From Streptomyces sp. DSM 110735 (GTDB lineage Bacteria; Actinomycetota; Actinomycetes; Streptomycetales; Streptomycetaceae): a DNA stretch of 64,000 bases. The translations under genes and the position numbers were made by a program. This document shows, piece by piece, positions 1 through 9,213 of this stretch. Under the pieces are notes generated by a model. The model did no database searches. It was not told where the DNA came from and saw only the letters and a list, made by a program, of their open reading frames with translations. Numbering within the stretch: the stretch's first letter is position 1; every line of letters starts with the position of its first letter. Location: assembly GCF_016482685.1 (NCBI RefSeq), contig NZ_JACYHF010000013.1:62001-126000 (forward strand). Direction: 5' to 3'.

Positions 1-39
1 GCGCACACCGGCCCGCCCCACCTCGTGATTCAGGCAGAG

Positions 40-1056
40 ATGTACAGCAGCTTCCCCGCCGACGCCCCCGTCGTCCGCGAACCCCGCCATGTCCCCGTCG
101 CCCACCTCGTACGCGGCGGGATCGTCGAAGGCGTCCACCACGGCTCCGTCGTCGTGCTCGGCACCGACGGCCGCGTCGAGTTCGCCCTCGGCGACATCGA
201 GGCCGCCTTCTACCCGCGCTCGGCCCTCAAACCCGTCCAGGCCGTCGCCATGCTGCGCGCCGGGCTGCCGCTCGACGGCGAGCTGCTCTCGCTCGCCGCC
301 GCCAGCCACTCCGGCGAGGAGACCCACCTCGCCGCCACCCGGCGCCTCCTCGACCTCGCCGGACTCACCGAGGACGACCTGCGCAACGTCCCCGACCTGC
401 CGTACGACCCCGTCGTCCGCGACGAGTGGATCCGCGCCGGACGCGCCCCCTCCCGGCTCGCCCAGAACTGCTCCGGCAAGCACGCCGCCATGCTGTGGAC
501 CGCCCGCCTCAACGACTGGTCCCTGCCCGACTACCTAGACCCGGCCCACCCCCTCCAGCGGGCCGTCGCCCGCACCGTCGCGGACCTGACCGGGCAGCCT
601 CCCGCCCACGTCACCGTCGACGGCTGCGGCGCGCCCCTCTTCGCCGTCTCCCTGCACGGTCTGGCCCGCGCCGCCGCCCGCATCACCACGGCCGCGCCCG
701 GCACGCCCGAGGCGCGGGTGGCGGACGCCATGCGCGAGCACGCCGAGACGGCGTCCGGCACCCGCCGCGACGTGGCCGCGCTCATGCGGGCAGTCCCCGG
801 TCTGCTCGCCAAGGACGGCTTCGAGGGCGTCCAGGTGGCCGCGCTGCCCGACGGCCGCGCCGTCGCCGTCAAGATCGCCGACGGCGCCGACCGGGCACGC
901 GTCCCCGTCGCCGCGGCGGCCCTGGCCCGCGCCGGTGTCGACCCGGCCCTGCTGACCGCCTTCGAGGGCCAGGCCCTGCTCGGCGGTGGCCGTCCGGTCG
1001 GCAGTGTCCGTCCGGTACCCGCGCTGACGGAGGCTCCGCTGACGCCCTGCGCGTGA
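40..1056 (+). CDS. L-asparaginase II family protein
   Basis: The product (338 residues) has the layout of the bacterial asparaginase II family (PF06089), which hydrolyses L-asparagine to aspartate and ammonia and is distinct from the classical AnsA/AnsB fold. The N-terminal stretch with RGGIVEGVHHGS, the central AQNCSGKHAAML block and the DGCGAPLFAV block are the family's conserved segments, and the length is normal. I prefer the ATG at 40, which follows a purine-rich GGCAGAG stretch, over an in-frame GTG at 25. The frame is open to the left edge of the window, so a longer start outside cannot be excluded. No signal peptide is visible, so it is probably cytoplasmic. The next gene lies on the other strand and converges on it. 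Confidence 0.88.
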   Translation: MYSSFPADAPVVREPRHVPVAHLVRGGIVEGVHHGSVVVLGTDGRVEFALGDIEAAFYPRSALKPVQAVAMLRAGLPLDGELLSLAAASHSGEETHLAATRRLLDLAGLTEDDLRNVPDLPYDPVVRDEWIRAGRAPSRLAQNCSGKHAAMLWTARLNDWSLPDYLDPAHPLQRAVARTVADLTGQPPAHVTVDGCGAPLFAVSLHGLARAAARITTAAPGTPEARVADAMREHAETASGTRRDVAALMRAVPGLLAKDGFEGVQVAALPDGRAVAVKIADGADRARVPVAAAALARAGVDPALLTAFEGQALLGGGRPVGSVRPVPALTEAPLTPCA

Positions 1057-1093
1057 GGGGTGGGGGCGGGGTAGGCGGGGGACCGGTCGCCCG

Positions 1094-2275
1094 TCAGACG
1101 TCCTTGGAGCGCGGTCCCTTCGACCGCAGGATCAGCGCCACCACCGCAGCGCCCAGCACCGAGATGGCCGCGACCGTGGCGGTCTCCGCCCAGTCCGTGT
1201 CGTCGGGCGGGGTCGGGGAGGTGGCCGCCGCGACCGGTACGGCGGAGTGCTTCGGCTTCGGGGCGGGTGCGGTGCGCAGCCCGTCCAGGGAGCCGACCGG
1301 GTCCACCCGACCATTCGCCGCGAACCCCCAGTCGAGCAGGGACCGCGCCTCCTCGTAGACCGCGAGACCGCCGCCCTCCTGGGGGTTCATCACGGTCACC
1401 ACGAGGGTGTGGCCGCCCCGGCGCGCGGCGGCGACCAGCGTGTTGCCCGCGTTGCTGGTGTAGCCGTTCTTGATGCCGAGCAGCCCCGGATAGCGGGCCA
1501 CCCCGTCCTCGCCGGTCAGCAGCCGGTTGGTGTTCTCGATCCCGAACGGCAGACCGTCCCCGGGGAACTCCGCCTGCGCGGTGGAGCAGTACCGGGCGAA
1601 GTCGGGGTTGCGCAGCCCCTCGCGCCCGAAGACCGCGAGGTCGAACGCCGAGGACACCTGGCCCGGCGCGTCGTAGCCGTCGGGGGAGACCACATGGGTG
1701 TCCAGGGCGCCCAGCGCGTGCGCCTTGGTCTGCATACGGCTCACCGTGCGCGGCACCCCGCCGTCCAGTGCGGCGAGCACATGGACGGCGTCGTTTCCGG
1801 AGCTGAGGAACACCCCACGCCACAGGTCCGACACCTGATAGGTGTGGCCCTCCTCCACACCGACCAGGCTGCTGCCCTCGCCGACGTCGGCCAGCTCCTC
1901 GTAGCGGACGGTGTGCTTCTCCGTCGAGGGGAGTGTCGGCATGACGGTGAGCGCGAACAGGGTCTTCAGCGTGCTGGCCGGGGGCAGCTTGCGGTGGGCG
2001 CCGTCGGCCGCCAGGACGTCGCCGGTCCCGGCGTCGGCGACCAGCCAGGACAGCGCCGAGACCTCCGGCAGCTCGGGCGCGCCGCGCAGGGGGCGCACCT
2101 GGGTGCCGGAGCCGTAGAGCAGCGACGGCTGGGGGACGGCCGCACGCGGGGCCGGGGGTGCCGGTTCCCCCGCGCCGTGTCCGAGGGCGGAGGCGGCCGG
2201 CGCGAGGGCCAGCACCCCTGCCGTACACAGGGAACAGAGGGACACGGTCGCCCGACGAGAGAATCCGGTGCTCAT
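1094..2275 (-). CDS. D-alanyl-D-alanine carboxypeptidase (PBP5/DacA-type, S11 family)
   Basis: This is a 393-residue low-molecular-weight penicillin-binding protein that trims the terminal D-Ala from peptidoglycan stem peptides. It has a signal peptide (hydrophobic stretch then ASA). The three active-site motifs are visible: S-x-x-K as STLK near residue 110, S-x-N as SGN in SSGND near 165, and KNG in GIKNGYTSNAG, a variant of KTG. A C-terminal hydrophobic segment (about 365-385) followed by basic residues would anchor it in the membrane facing the wall. The start is the ATG at 2275, where the lysine-poor but arginine-containing n-region of the signal peptide begins. The frame stays open far upstream, but that extension has no domain and runs antisense to two genes. 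Confidence 0.9.
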   Translation of the reverse strand: MSTGFSRRATVSLCSLCTAGVLALAPAASALGHGAGEPAPPAPRAAVPQPSLLYGSGTQVRPLRGAPELPEVSALSWLVADAGTGDVLAADGAHRKLPPASTLKTLFALTVMPTLPSTEKHTVRYEELADVGEGSSLVGVEEGHTYQVSDLWRGVFLSSGNDAVHVLAALDGGVPRTVSRMQTKAHALGALDTHVVSPDGYDAPGQVSSAFDLAVFGREGLRNPDFARYCSTAQAEFPGDGLPFGIENTNRLLTGEDGVARYPGLLGIKNGYTSNAGNTLVAAARRGGHTLVVTVMNPQEGGGLAVYEEARSLLDWGFAANGRVDPVGSLDGLRTAPAPKPKHSAVPVAAATSPTPPDDTDWAETATVAAISVLGAAVVALILRSKGPRSKDV

Positions 2276-2503
2276 ATGATCAACGTATGAAGGGGAGGGA
2301 GGTGCGGCGAGCCACCCGCGCCGGACGGCCCAGCGGAGCAACCCGGATGCCGCACGCGGGAACCCACCCGGCCCAGCCGGAGCCCCGGACCGGCGCCCCC
2401 TCAGGGGGTGTACGCCGTCACGAGCCCGCCCCGGACGTCCCCGGACCGTAACGATCCCGGACGTACGGGGACTTGACCCCGCGCTCCGCACTACCGTGAC
2501 GAC

Positions 2504-3448
2504 ATGTCCACGCCACCGCAGCCATCGCAGCCTCCTCAGCCGCCCGGACAGCCTGGACCGCCGCCTCCTCCGCCGCAGGGACAGCCCGCCCCGCAGCCGG
2601 GCCCGCCGCCCACGGCGCAGCCCGGCTCGCCGCCTCCGGCACAGTCCGGCTCGCCCGCGCCGCAGCCCTCGGTGCCGCCGCAGCCGACCGCCTACTCCTA
2701 CCCGAACCCGCAGTCGCCCCCGCAGGTCAACCCCTACGCCCAGCCGCCCCACCCCTACGGACCACCCGCCCAGTTCGGCCCGCCACCGGGTGCGCCGGTC
2801 GGTCCGCCGTCCGGGGGCGGGGGAGGCGCCGCCGGACGGGCGGTGCTGTGGGCCGTGGTCGGCGCCGTCGTGGCGTCCGCCGCGTGGGCGGCCGGAGTGT
2901 TCCTGATCGGCGCCCCGGGCGACGCCGACCTGCGCGGCTACGCCGCCCCCTCCGACCTGTGCACCAGTGCCGACTACTCGGCGTTCAAGGACGAGTACCC
3001 CGCGACCGACGCCGCCCCGACGCACAGCTCCCTCAAGGACCCGGCGCTGCACGAGAGTTACTGCAGCGTCAGCCTGAAGAAGACCGGCTCGTCCTACGCC
3101 GACGCCTATCTCTCCCTGCAACTGGACCTGCACCGCAAGACCGACCCCGCACCGGAGTTCACCGCCACCTGGAAGAACTACGACGACAGCCACACCGGTT
3201 ACGACGTGAGCCCGGTCGCGGGCATCGGCGACGAGGCGTACCTGGTGAGCCGGGACACCACCAGCGGCTCCTCCAGCGGCTCCCGCTTCGCGACCCTGGC
3301 GGTACGGGACGGCTGGACGACGTACACCATGGGCTACAGCGTCTACCTCACCTCCTACGACAGCGACGACAAGCCGCCCGCCCTCGACGACGTCACCGAC
3401 TGGCTGAAGACCGACACGAAGGCCACGTTGAAACGACTCAAGGACTGA
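2504..3448 (+). CDS. Proline/glutamine-rich single-pass membrane protein, function unknown
   Basis: The 314-residue product begins with about 105 residues dominated by Pro, Gln, Gly and Ser, followed by a glycine run and one transmembrane helix (roughly residues 108-130, ending AAGVFLIG). The remaining 185 residues form a soluble domain with a CTSADYSAF segment and a second cysteine in ESYCSV, which could form a disulfide outside the cell. This N-in, C-out architecture is common for Streptomyces membrane proteins of unknown role. I recognise no catalytic motif. It lies 33 bp ahead of the methyltransferase gene in the same direction, so the two may be co-transcribed. Confidence 0.75.
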   Translation: MSTPPQPSQPPQPPGQPGPPPPPPQGQPAPQPGPPPTAQPGSPPPAQSGSPAPQPSVPPQPTAYSYPNPQSPPQVNPYAQPPHPYGPPAQFGPPPGAPVGPPSGGGGGAAGRAVLWAVVGAVVASAAWAAGVFLIGAPGDADLRGYAAPSDLCTSADYSAFKDEYPATDAAPTHSSLKDPALHESYCSVSLKKTGSSYADAYLSLQLDLHRKTDPAPEFTATWKNYDDSHTGYDVSPVAGIGDEAYLVSRDTTSGSSSGSRFATLAVRDGWTTYTMGYSVYLTSYDSDDKPPALDDVTDWLKTDTKATLKRLKD

Positions 3449-3481
3449 GCGGACCCCGGTCACGCGCCCTAGGCTGAGGGC

Positions 3482-4237
3482 ATGTTCAGCCCCGAAGGTC
3501 CCACCCTGCGCGAACTCGCCGTACAGGCCCTGTCGTCCGTGGAGCGGGGCTACGACCTGCTCGCGCCGAAGTTCGACCGCACCCCCTTCCGGACGCCGGA
3601 CCCGGTCCTGGAGGCGGTCGCGAAGGCGCTCGGCCCGCTCGGTCCGTACGAGGACGGACTCGACCTGTGCTGCGGCACCGGCGCCGGGCTCGACGTGCTG
3701 ACCGGGCTGTGCCGCCGCAGCGTCACCGGGGTCGACTTCAGCGCCGGGATGCTCGACGTCGCCCGGGAGCGCGCCGCCGCCGGGTCCGGCGAGCCGTCCG
3801 TCGCGTGGGTGCGCGCGGACGCCCGCGCGCTGCCCTTCACGGCCGCCTTCGATCTCGTCGTCAGCTTCGGGGCGTTCGGGCACTTCCTCCCCGCGGAACT
3901 GCCGGGGCTGTTCCAGCAGGTCCACAACTCCCTGCGCCCGGGAGGGCAATTCGTCTTCCCGGTGCTCGCCCCGCCCCGCCCGACGAGCCTCGCGTACTGG
4001 GCGCTGCTCGGCTTCGACGCGGCGATGCGGGTGCGCAACTCCGTGTGGCGTCCGCCGTTCGTCATGTACTACCGCGCCTTCCGACTCGGCCATGTCACCA
4101 GGGAGTTGAAGCGCACCGGATTCACTGTCGAGCTGCGGGACCTGCCCGAGTTCGGGCGGCGCGACGACGGCGCCCCGCGCGCCCGGCTCCTCGTCGCCCG
4201 GCGCGCGGCGGAGGTCAGCCCGCCGCCGGGAGCGTGA
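3482..4237 (+). CDS. Class I SAM-dependent methyltransferase
   Basis: The 251-residue protein carries the Rossmann-like SAM-binding motif I (LDLCCGTGAGLDV, about residues 60-72), an acidic motif II position (GVDFSAGMLD), and the motif IV/post-I block RADARALPFTAAFDLVVSF. These are typical of small-molecule methyltransferases of the Methyltransf_11/25 type. The substrate cannot be read from the sequence. The start ATG at 3482 follows a short gap after the membrane protein gene. The last 23 bp overlap the convergent GntR gene tail-to-tail. Confidence 0.85.
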   Translation: MFSPEGPTLRELAVQALSSVERGYDLLAPKFDRTPFRTPDPVLEAVAKALGPLGPYEDGLDLCCGTGAGLDVLTGLCRRSVTGVDFSAGMLDVARERAAAGSGEPSVAWVRADARALPFTAAFDLVVSFGAFGHFLPAELPGLFQQVHNSLRPGGQFVFPVLAPPRPTSLAYWALLGFDAAMRVRNSVWRPPFVMYYRAFRLGHVTRELKRTGFTVELRDLPEFGRRDDGAPRARLLVARRAAEVSPPPGA

Positions 4238-4958
4238 ACTCGTAGACCAGCGTGTCCTCTTCGGCGTTCACCACCAGGTCCGTGATCTCCAGCGGACGCG
4301 CGTACTGGTCCCGCACCCGCCGGGTCACCCGCACCGAAGAGGCGTCGCCCACCTGGCTGATGGAGTCCCGGTGGTGCAGGGTCAGCCCCGCCTTGCGCAT
4401 CCAGTCGTAGGCCCGGCCCAGTTGCGCCGGGGTGGCTCCGTCGGCCCGCTCGCGATAGCGCGCCAGCTCCGCGACCTCGGCCAGCGCCACCGCCGAGAAC
4501 GACGTCACCGCCGTGCGCAGCGAGCGGCCGTCCGCCCCCGCCGACAGATAGCGGTGCACCAGCGTCGGCCGGTGCGGGGCGAGACCCAGCGCCCGCGCGT
4601 GCTCCGGCGGCGGCGCCTCCCAGGTCACCGTCGCCCGGTCGACCGCCCCAGGACCGGCGGGCACCGTCCCCACCGGGAAGGTCAGCGACACCGGCTCCTC
4701 GACCGGCCGCCCGGGCAGCGTGGCGTGGCTGCCCCGTCGGTCGGTGCTCAGCATCCCGCCGCGCCGCAGCACGTCCAGCGCCTGCCGGACGGTCGCCCTG
4801 CTCACCCCGAAGTGCCGCGCGAGATGTCGTTCCCCCGGCAGCCGTTCACCCGGTGGGATCGTCCCGTCGCGCAACTCCTCGAGCAACCGGGACGCGACCC
4901 GCTGATACAGGGTCTGCTCGTCGCTCTGCCGGGATTCCTGCGGGGTGGTGCGGGACAT
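4215..4958 (-). CDS. GntR/HutC-family transcriptional regulator (wHTH + UTRA)
   Basis: The 247-residue protein has an N-terminal GntR winged helix (residues about 18-85; GERLPGERHLARHFGVSRATVRQALDVLRRGG) and a C-terminal UTRA ligand-binding domain of the HutC/DasR class. The start ATG at 4958 is preceded by a strong AGGAGGGG ribosome site. A near-palindromic TGGT-N4-ACCA element about 63 bp upstream resembles operators bound by Streptomyces HutC-type GntR proteins, so autoregulation is likely. Its targets are not evident; the flanking methyltransferase converges on it and shares 23 bp with its 3' end. Confidence 0.9.
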   Translation of the reverse strand: MSRTTPQESRQSDEQTLYQRVASRLLEELRDGTIPPGERLPGERHLARHFGVSRATVRQALDVLRRGGMLSTDRRGSHATLPGRPVEEPVSLTFPVGTVPAGPGAVDRATVTWEAPPPEHARALGLAPHRPTLVHRYLSAGADGRSLRTAVTSFSAVALAEVAELARYRERADGATPAQLGRAYDWMRKAGLTLHHRDSISQVGDASSVRVTRRVRDQYARPLEITDLVVNAEEDTLVYEFTLPAAG

Positions 4959-5020
4959 GCCGCCCCTCCTGTCGGTGACAAGACGTAGCCGCTCGGGCTC
5001 ATTGCGCCACCGTATCTAGC

Positions 5021-5036
5021 ATTGGTCTAAACCACT
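5021..5036. promoter_or_regulatory. Candidate GntR/DasR-like operator
   Basis: The 16-mer ATTGGTCTAAACCACT matches 14 of 16 positions of the published DasR-responsive consensus ACTGGTCTAGACCACT. It lies in the leader of the GntR gene starting at 4958. It could be bound by DasR itself or by the adjacent HutC-type regulator, whose family recognises similar TGGTCTAGACCA-like sites. Confidence 0.6.
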
Positions 5037-5096
5037 TGGGAAGGGAATTCCGGGTGTTCGGCCGAAATCCGTCGCTGTGCAGCGGGAGTTGAGGGG

Positions 5097-5738
5097 TTAC
5101 CGCCGGGATGCCAGGTCGCCCAGACCGTTCTCGAGCAGCCTGAAGGCGTGCTCCGCGTCGGCCACCGCGCCCGCGTAGCGCTCGTCCGCGGACTCCCCGG
5201 ACGCCAGACGGTCCGCGTTGTCCTGCGCCAGCGCCCAGTGCACGCCGACGATCTGCACGGCGGCCAGGCGCGCGGTGAGTTCCGGGGTGCCCGCCGTCTC
5301 CCGCAGGGCTTCGGCGAGGGCGCGTTCGGCGACGGTCTTGAACCGTTCCATCCGGGACATCAGGGAGGGTGCGTCGACGATCATCCGGTGGAGTCTGCGC
5401 ACCGGGGGGAGATCGTTGAGCCCGGTGATCGGGTCGCGCTCGCGCAGCCCCCGTAGGAAGTGCTCGCGTACCGCGCTCAGCGGATCGGTGCTGGGCACAT
5501 GGGTCCGCACCACACGAGCCAGCTCGGTCTCATGGTCGGCGAGCCTGTGGACGACGAGGTCTTCCTTGGTCGGGAAGTACGCGAAGAGCGTCCGCTTGGA
5601 CACCTCGGCCGCCTCGGCCACCTGGGCCACCGAGACCTGGTTGAAGCCGTGCTCCAGGAACAGCGAGATCGCGGCGTCGGAGATCGCCTCCCGCGTGCGC
5701 TGCTTCTTCCGTTCCCGCAGTCCTGGCTTGCCGTCCAC
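5097..5738 (-). CDS. TetR-family transcriptional repressor
   Basis: The product (213 residues from GTG 5738) has a TetR helix-turn-helix at its N terminus: ERKKQRTREAISDAAI, then VSVAQVAEAAEVSKRTLFAYF. It is followed by an all-helical ligand-binding domain. An alternative ATG at 5792 would add 18 residues that do not look like TetR sequence, although it has a GAGG ribosome site. The gene is divergent from the FAD monooxygenase starting at 5822, the classic arrangement for a repressor controlling a neighbouring oxygenase in response to its substrate. The intergenic GTATAC (5785-5790) is a possible operator core. Confidence 0.87.
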   Translation of the reverse strand: MDGKPGLRERKKQRTREAISDAAISLFLEHGFNQVSVAQVAEAAEVSKRTLFAYFPTKEDLVVHRLADHETELARVVRTHVPSTDPLSAVREHFLRGLRERDPITGLNDLPPVRRLHRMIVDAPSLMSRMERFKTVAERALAEALRETAGTPELTARLAAVQIVGVHWALAQDNADRLASGESADERYAGAVADAEHAFRLLENGLGDLASRR

Positions 5739-5821
5739 GGCGCCACCGTAACAGAGAGTTGCCCCGAGGAGATTTCTGCACCTGGTATACATTTAACCTC
5801 AGGCGAGAGAATGGACCGAGG

Positions 5822-7336
5822 ATGATGCCGACAGAGACCGAGACCCAGGTCGTCGTCGCGGGCGCGGGTCCCACCGGACTGACGCTGGCGTACGAACTGG
5901 CCCTCGCCGGGGTCCGGACCCTGGTGCTGGAGAAGCTGCCGCAACGTGTCGACCAGGTGAAGGGCGGCGGAGTGCAGCCCCGCACGGCCGAACTGCTGGA
6001 GAACCGCGGTCTGTTGGAGCCGCTGCTGAAGCGCGCCACACCCCGCGAACAGGTGGGCGGCCACTTCGCGATGCTCCCCGTCCCGCTGGACTGCACCCCC
6101 TGGAACACCAGGCACCCCTTCCCCGTCGCCATCTCCCAGGGCGACATCGAGGACGTGCTCGAAGAGCGGGCGACCGCCGCCGGGGCGCGGGTGCTGCGCG
6201 CCACCCCCGTCACCGGGGTCGAACAGGACGACGACGGCGTGCTCGTGACGGCGGACGGGGTGCGCGTGCGGGCGCGCTACCTGGTCGCGTGCGACGGCGG
6301 CCACAGCACCGTGCGCAAACTGCTCGGCGTGCCGTTCCCCGGCAGGCCCGGAACGCATCAGGCGGTGCTGGCCGACATCCGTCTGACCGCCGTATCGGCA
6401 CTGGTGCCACGGCAGTTGGGCCACATGAGCACCCTCACCCGGCAGGGCGGCGGCCACTGGGCCATGCTGGCCCCGCTCGGCGGCGACCGCTACCGGATCA
6501 CCTTCGGACGCGCGGGCGAGGCCGACACCTCCCGCGACACCCCCGTCACCCCCGAGGAGATCACCACCGCCCTGCGGGCCGTGTACGGACCCGGGACCAC
6601 CCTCGGCGTCGTGGACAACGCCTCCCGGTTCACCGACGCCACCCGTCAGGTCGAGAACTACCGCACGGGTCGCGTCCTGTTCGCGGGCGACGCCGCGCAC
6701 ATCCACCCACCGCTGGGCGGCCAGGGTCTCAACCTCGGGATGCAGGACGCCTTCAACCTCGGCTGGAAACTCGCCGCCGTCCTCCAGGACCGGGCACCGG
6801 GCGACCTCCTGGACAGCTACCACGCCGAACGCCACCCGGTCGGCGCCCAGGTCCTGCACCACACCTCGGCACAGCGGGTCCTCGCCAACCCGAACCCCGG
6901 CGAGGACGTCGCCGCCCTGCGCGACATCGTCACCGATCTGCTCCGCCTGCCCGACACCAATCGCCACATCGCGGGCCTGATGTCCGGACTCTCGCTGCGT
7001 TACGACCTCCCCGGCGACCACCCGCTCACCGGCGACCGCGTGCCCGACACCGACCTCGTCACCGAGGACGGTCCCGTCCGGCTGTCGGCGCTCCTCGCCC
7101 CGGGCCACGCGGTACTGCTCGACCTGGGAGGCGTCACCCCGGCGGGTCTCCGGCTCCCGCCTCGCGTCGACCTCGTCCCCGCCACGTCCGCCGAGGATCT
7201 GGGCGCCGCCGCGCTGCTCATCAGGCCCGACGGATACGTCTGCTGGGCCACCGACGGCGAATCCGGCTCCGGCGCAGACCTCTCCGACGTGCTCGCCGAG
7301 CGCCTCGTGGGCGCGCGCGGCAGTGCCGTGGTCTGA
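5822..7336 (+). CDS. FAD-dependent aromatic-ring monooxygenase (PheA/TfdB type)
   Basis: The 504-residue protein is a class A flavoprotein hydroxylase (FAD_binding_3, PF01494). The dinucleotide-binding VVVAGAGPTGLTLAYELA is at residues 10-28, the DG motif is in VACDGGHSTVRKLLG near 160, and the GD motif is in VLFAGDAAHIHPPLGGQG near 285. A thioredoxin-like C-terminal domain follows, as in phenol and tetracycline-type hydroxylases. It should hydroxylate an aromatic or polyketide-like substrate with NAD(P)H and O2. The ATG pair at 5822/5825 follows CCGAGG; the earlier ORF start adds a non-conserved leader. It is probably repressed by the divergent TetR protein. Confidence 0.88.
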   Translation: MMPTETETQVVVAGAGPTGLTLAYELALAGVRTLVLEKLPQRVDQVKGGGVQPRTAELLENRGLLEPLLKRATPREQVGGHFAMLPVPLDCTPWNTRHPFPVAISQGDIEDVLEERATAAGARVLRATPVTGVEQDDDGVLVTADGVRVRARYLVACDGGHSTVRKLLGVPFPGRPGTHQAVLADIRLTAVSALVPRQLGHMSTLTRQGGGHWAMLAPLGGDRYRITFGRAGEADTSRDTPVTPEEITTALRAVYGPGTTLGVVDNASRFTDATRQVENYRTGRVLFAGDAAHIHPPLGGQGLNLGMQDAFNLGWKLAAVLQDRAPGDLLDSYHAERHPVGAQVLHHTSAQRVLANPNPGEDVAALRDIVTDLLRLPDTNRHIAGLMSGLSLRYDLPGDHPLTGDRVPDTDLVTEDGPVRLSALLAPGHAVLLDLGGVTPAGLRLPPRVDLVPATSAEDLGAAALLIRPDGYVCWATDGESGSGADLSDVLAERLVGARGSAVV

Positions 7337-7351
7337 TCCCGCGCCCGGGGC

Positions 7352-7936
7352 TCAGGCGCGTGGCCGGGTCCACTTCGGGCCCGTGCGGGCCCAGTCGCGG
7401 TCCCATTCGGCGAGGCGGCGGCGGAGGGCGAGGCGGCGTTCGGCGGTGCGGGCGAGGAGGGCGGCGGCGACGGTGACGCCCGCCGCGCACAGGCCCACGG
7501 CGACCGTGTGCTGCCAGACGGAGATGTCGTTCGCCGGGGGCGCCACGCTGTGGCCGCGCCGGTCGAACCAGACCGGCACCGTGTCCTCGGTGCGCGTCCC
7601 GGCGGGCACCCGGGCCAGGGCGGTACGGGTCGTGCCGTGCGGGTCGGTCCAGCGGACCTCGGCGCTGTAGGTGTGGCCCCGGTCGCGGTGGACCAGCGGC
7701 GAGTGGTCGGAGACCGGGCCGACCACCTTCGCGTGCACCTGGTGCCGTTCGGCGCGCTGCGCGACGGCGCGGGACTGGGCCTGGCCGTGGGCGTTCAGGC
7801 CTGCGACCGCCCCAATCAGGGGCGCCACCACGCACACCAGCACGGCGACGAGCAGGACCGTCCACGCCTCCACCACGTCCGACCTGCGGCGCAGCGGATT
7901 GTGCCGCCAGCGCCAACCGCGCACCCGGGTACGCAT
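7352..7936 (-). CDS. Rv1733c-family two-helix membrane protein
   Basis: The 194-residue product matches the actinobacterial Rv1733c family. It has a conserved N-terminal NPLRRRSDVVEAW segment, a transmembrane helix (about 25-48), an extracytoplasmic beta-rich middle with the RVPAGTRTEDTVPVWFD segment, and a second helix (about 145-170) before a basic tail. In Mycobacterium tuberculosis the relative is a dormancy-associated antigen; its biochemical function is unknown. The start ATG at 7936 has an ideal GAGGAGGTGGAC leader, so the 49-codon upstream extension is rejected. It converges on the monooxygenase gene with a 15-bp gap. Confidence 0.85.
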   Translation of the reverse strand: MRTRVRGWRWRHNPLRRRSDVVEAWTVLLVAVLVCVVAPLIGAVAGLNAHGQAQSRAVAQRAERHQVHAKVVGPVSDHSPLVHRDRGHTYSAEVRWTDPHGTTRTALARVPAGTRTEDTVPVWFDRRGHSVAPPANDISVWQHTVAVGLCAAGVTVAAALLARTAERRLALRRRLAEWDRDWARTGPKWTRPRA

Positions 7937-8296
7937 GTCCACCTCCTCGCCGCGGCGGGCCGGACCCGGGTACGCCCCGGGAGTGGCGGGGGACCGGGTG
8001 GCCGTCGCCCGCGTACGCACACGAGCGTTCCCACCCGTTCCGTACCCCGAATGGCGCACCTCGCTCCTCGTGCGCGTCGCCACTTCACCTCTGGCCGGAA
8101 GACGGGCCGTTCGGCCTTCCCCGTTCGGCCCATGTCTCCGGCGCTTCTTCCCCGCGTCCGCCCATGACCCGTGCCCCGATCATTGCGGTCCCGTGAACTG
8201 CGTACGGCGCCGGGAATAGCGACACCGGTGTTCACACTTGGGGCGATTACCGGCGCCGTCGCGCCGGGCACGAGGCGAGGGAAGCGAGGACAGAGG
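7937..8296. other. Intergenic region between divergent genes
   Basis: This 360-bp stretch separates the divergent Rv1733c-family and GNAT genes and must hold both promoters. I found no strong inverted repeat, RNA gene or small ORF with a convincing ribosome site in it. Confidence 0.5.
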
Positions 8297-9190
8297 ATGC
8301 CCGAGGCGTACGTCTCCACGCGGCACAGCGACCGGGAGGCGGAGGTGACGGCGGGCGCGGACCGGCCGGTTCCAGCCCCTGGCGGGTCAGCCGCCCGCAC
8401 GGGCACCGCCACCGGACCGCTGCCCGCCACGCGACCCGAGCCCGGACCGCCGCCCGCCACCGGTCCCGCGCCCGGACCGCTGCCCGGCAGTGATCTTCGC
8501 GTCCTCGACAACCCCGCCCTCGCCGCCCTGACCGGACCGCACGCCCACTTCGCCGAGCGGCGCGGCCGGATCCTGCGCTACCCGGCGGACGTCACCCCGT
8601 GGCTCGCGCTGCCCGACGAGCCCGACGCGCGGGACTGGGCCGACGCCGCCGCCCTGAGCGGACCCGGCGCCGAGGTGCCGCTGCTCGGCTTCCGAGGAGA
8701 CGTGCCGGAGGGCTGGGAGGTCACCTTCCGGATCGAGGGCGTCCAGTTGGTGGACGACGGACTCGTCACCGCGCCCGAACCCGAGGCGATACGGCTCGGT
8801 CCGGCCGACGTGCCCGAGATGCTGGACCTCGTCGAGCGCACCCGCCCGGGACCCTTCCTGCCCCGCACCGTCGAACTCGGGACCTACCTGGGCATCCGCC
8901 GCGACGGCAGGCTGATCGCCATGGCGGGGGAGCGGCTGCACCCGCCGGGCTGGACCGAGATCAGCGCCGTCTGCACCGACCCCGCCCACCGGGGCGAGGG
9001 ACTGGCCACCCGGCTGATCCTCGCCGTCGCGCACGGCATCCGCGAACGCGGCGAGACGCCCTTCCTGCACACCGGCGCCACGAACACGACCGCCATCCGG
9101 CTCTACGAGTCCCTGGGCTTCCGGCTCCGCCTGCGCACCTCGTTCGGCGCCGCCCGCGCGCCCGAGCACCTGGCGATCCCGGCGGTCTAG
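8297..9190 (+). CDS. GNAT-family N-acetyltransferase
   Basis: The 297-residue protein starts with about 65 residues of Pro/Gly/Ala/Thr-rich low complexity and then a GNAT fold. The acetyl-CoA-binding segment is in the C-terminal third (HRGEGLATRLILAVAHGIRE), followed by the family's NTTAIRLYESLGFRLR block. The acceptor is unknown. The ATG at 8297 sits behind GAGGACAGAGG; the frame is open upstream to 8171 but the extra residues are not conserved-looking. A 10-bp-stem hairpin just after the stop probably ends its transcript. Confidence 0.85.
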   Translation: MPEAYVSTRHSDREAEVTAGADRPVPAPGGSAARTGTATGPLPATRPEPGPPPATGPAPGPLPGSDLRVLDNPALAALTGPHAHFAERRGRILRYPADVTPWLALPDEPDARDWADAAALSGPGAEVPLLGFRGDVPEGWEVTFRIEGVQLVDDGLVTAPEPEAIRLGPADVPEMLDLVERTRPGPFLPRTVELGTYLGIRRDGRLIAMAGERLHPPGWTEISAVCTDPAHRGEGLATRLILAVAHGIRERGETPFLHTGATNTTAIRLYESLGFRLRLRTSFGAARAPEHLAIPAV

Positions 9191-9213
9191 CGGTACCAGT
9201 TGGTTCGGCGGTC

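Noticed and set aside
2276-4093. Upstream extension of the carboxypeptidase frame, making a 999-codon ORF
   Set aside because: The extra part is Arg/Gly-rich low complexity antisense to two good genes. The signal peptide sets the start at 2275.
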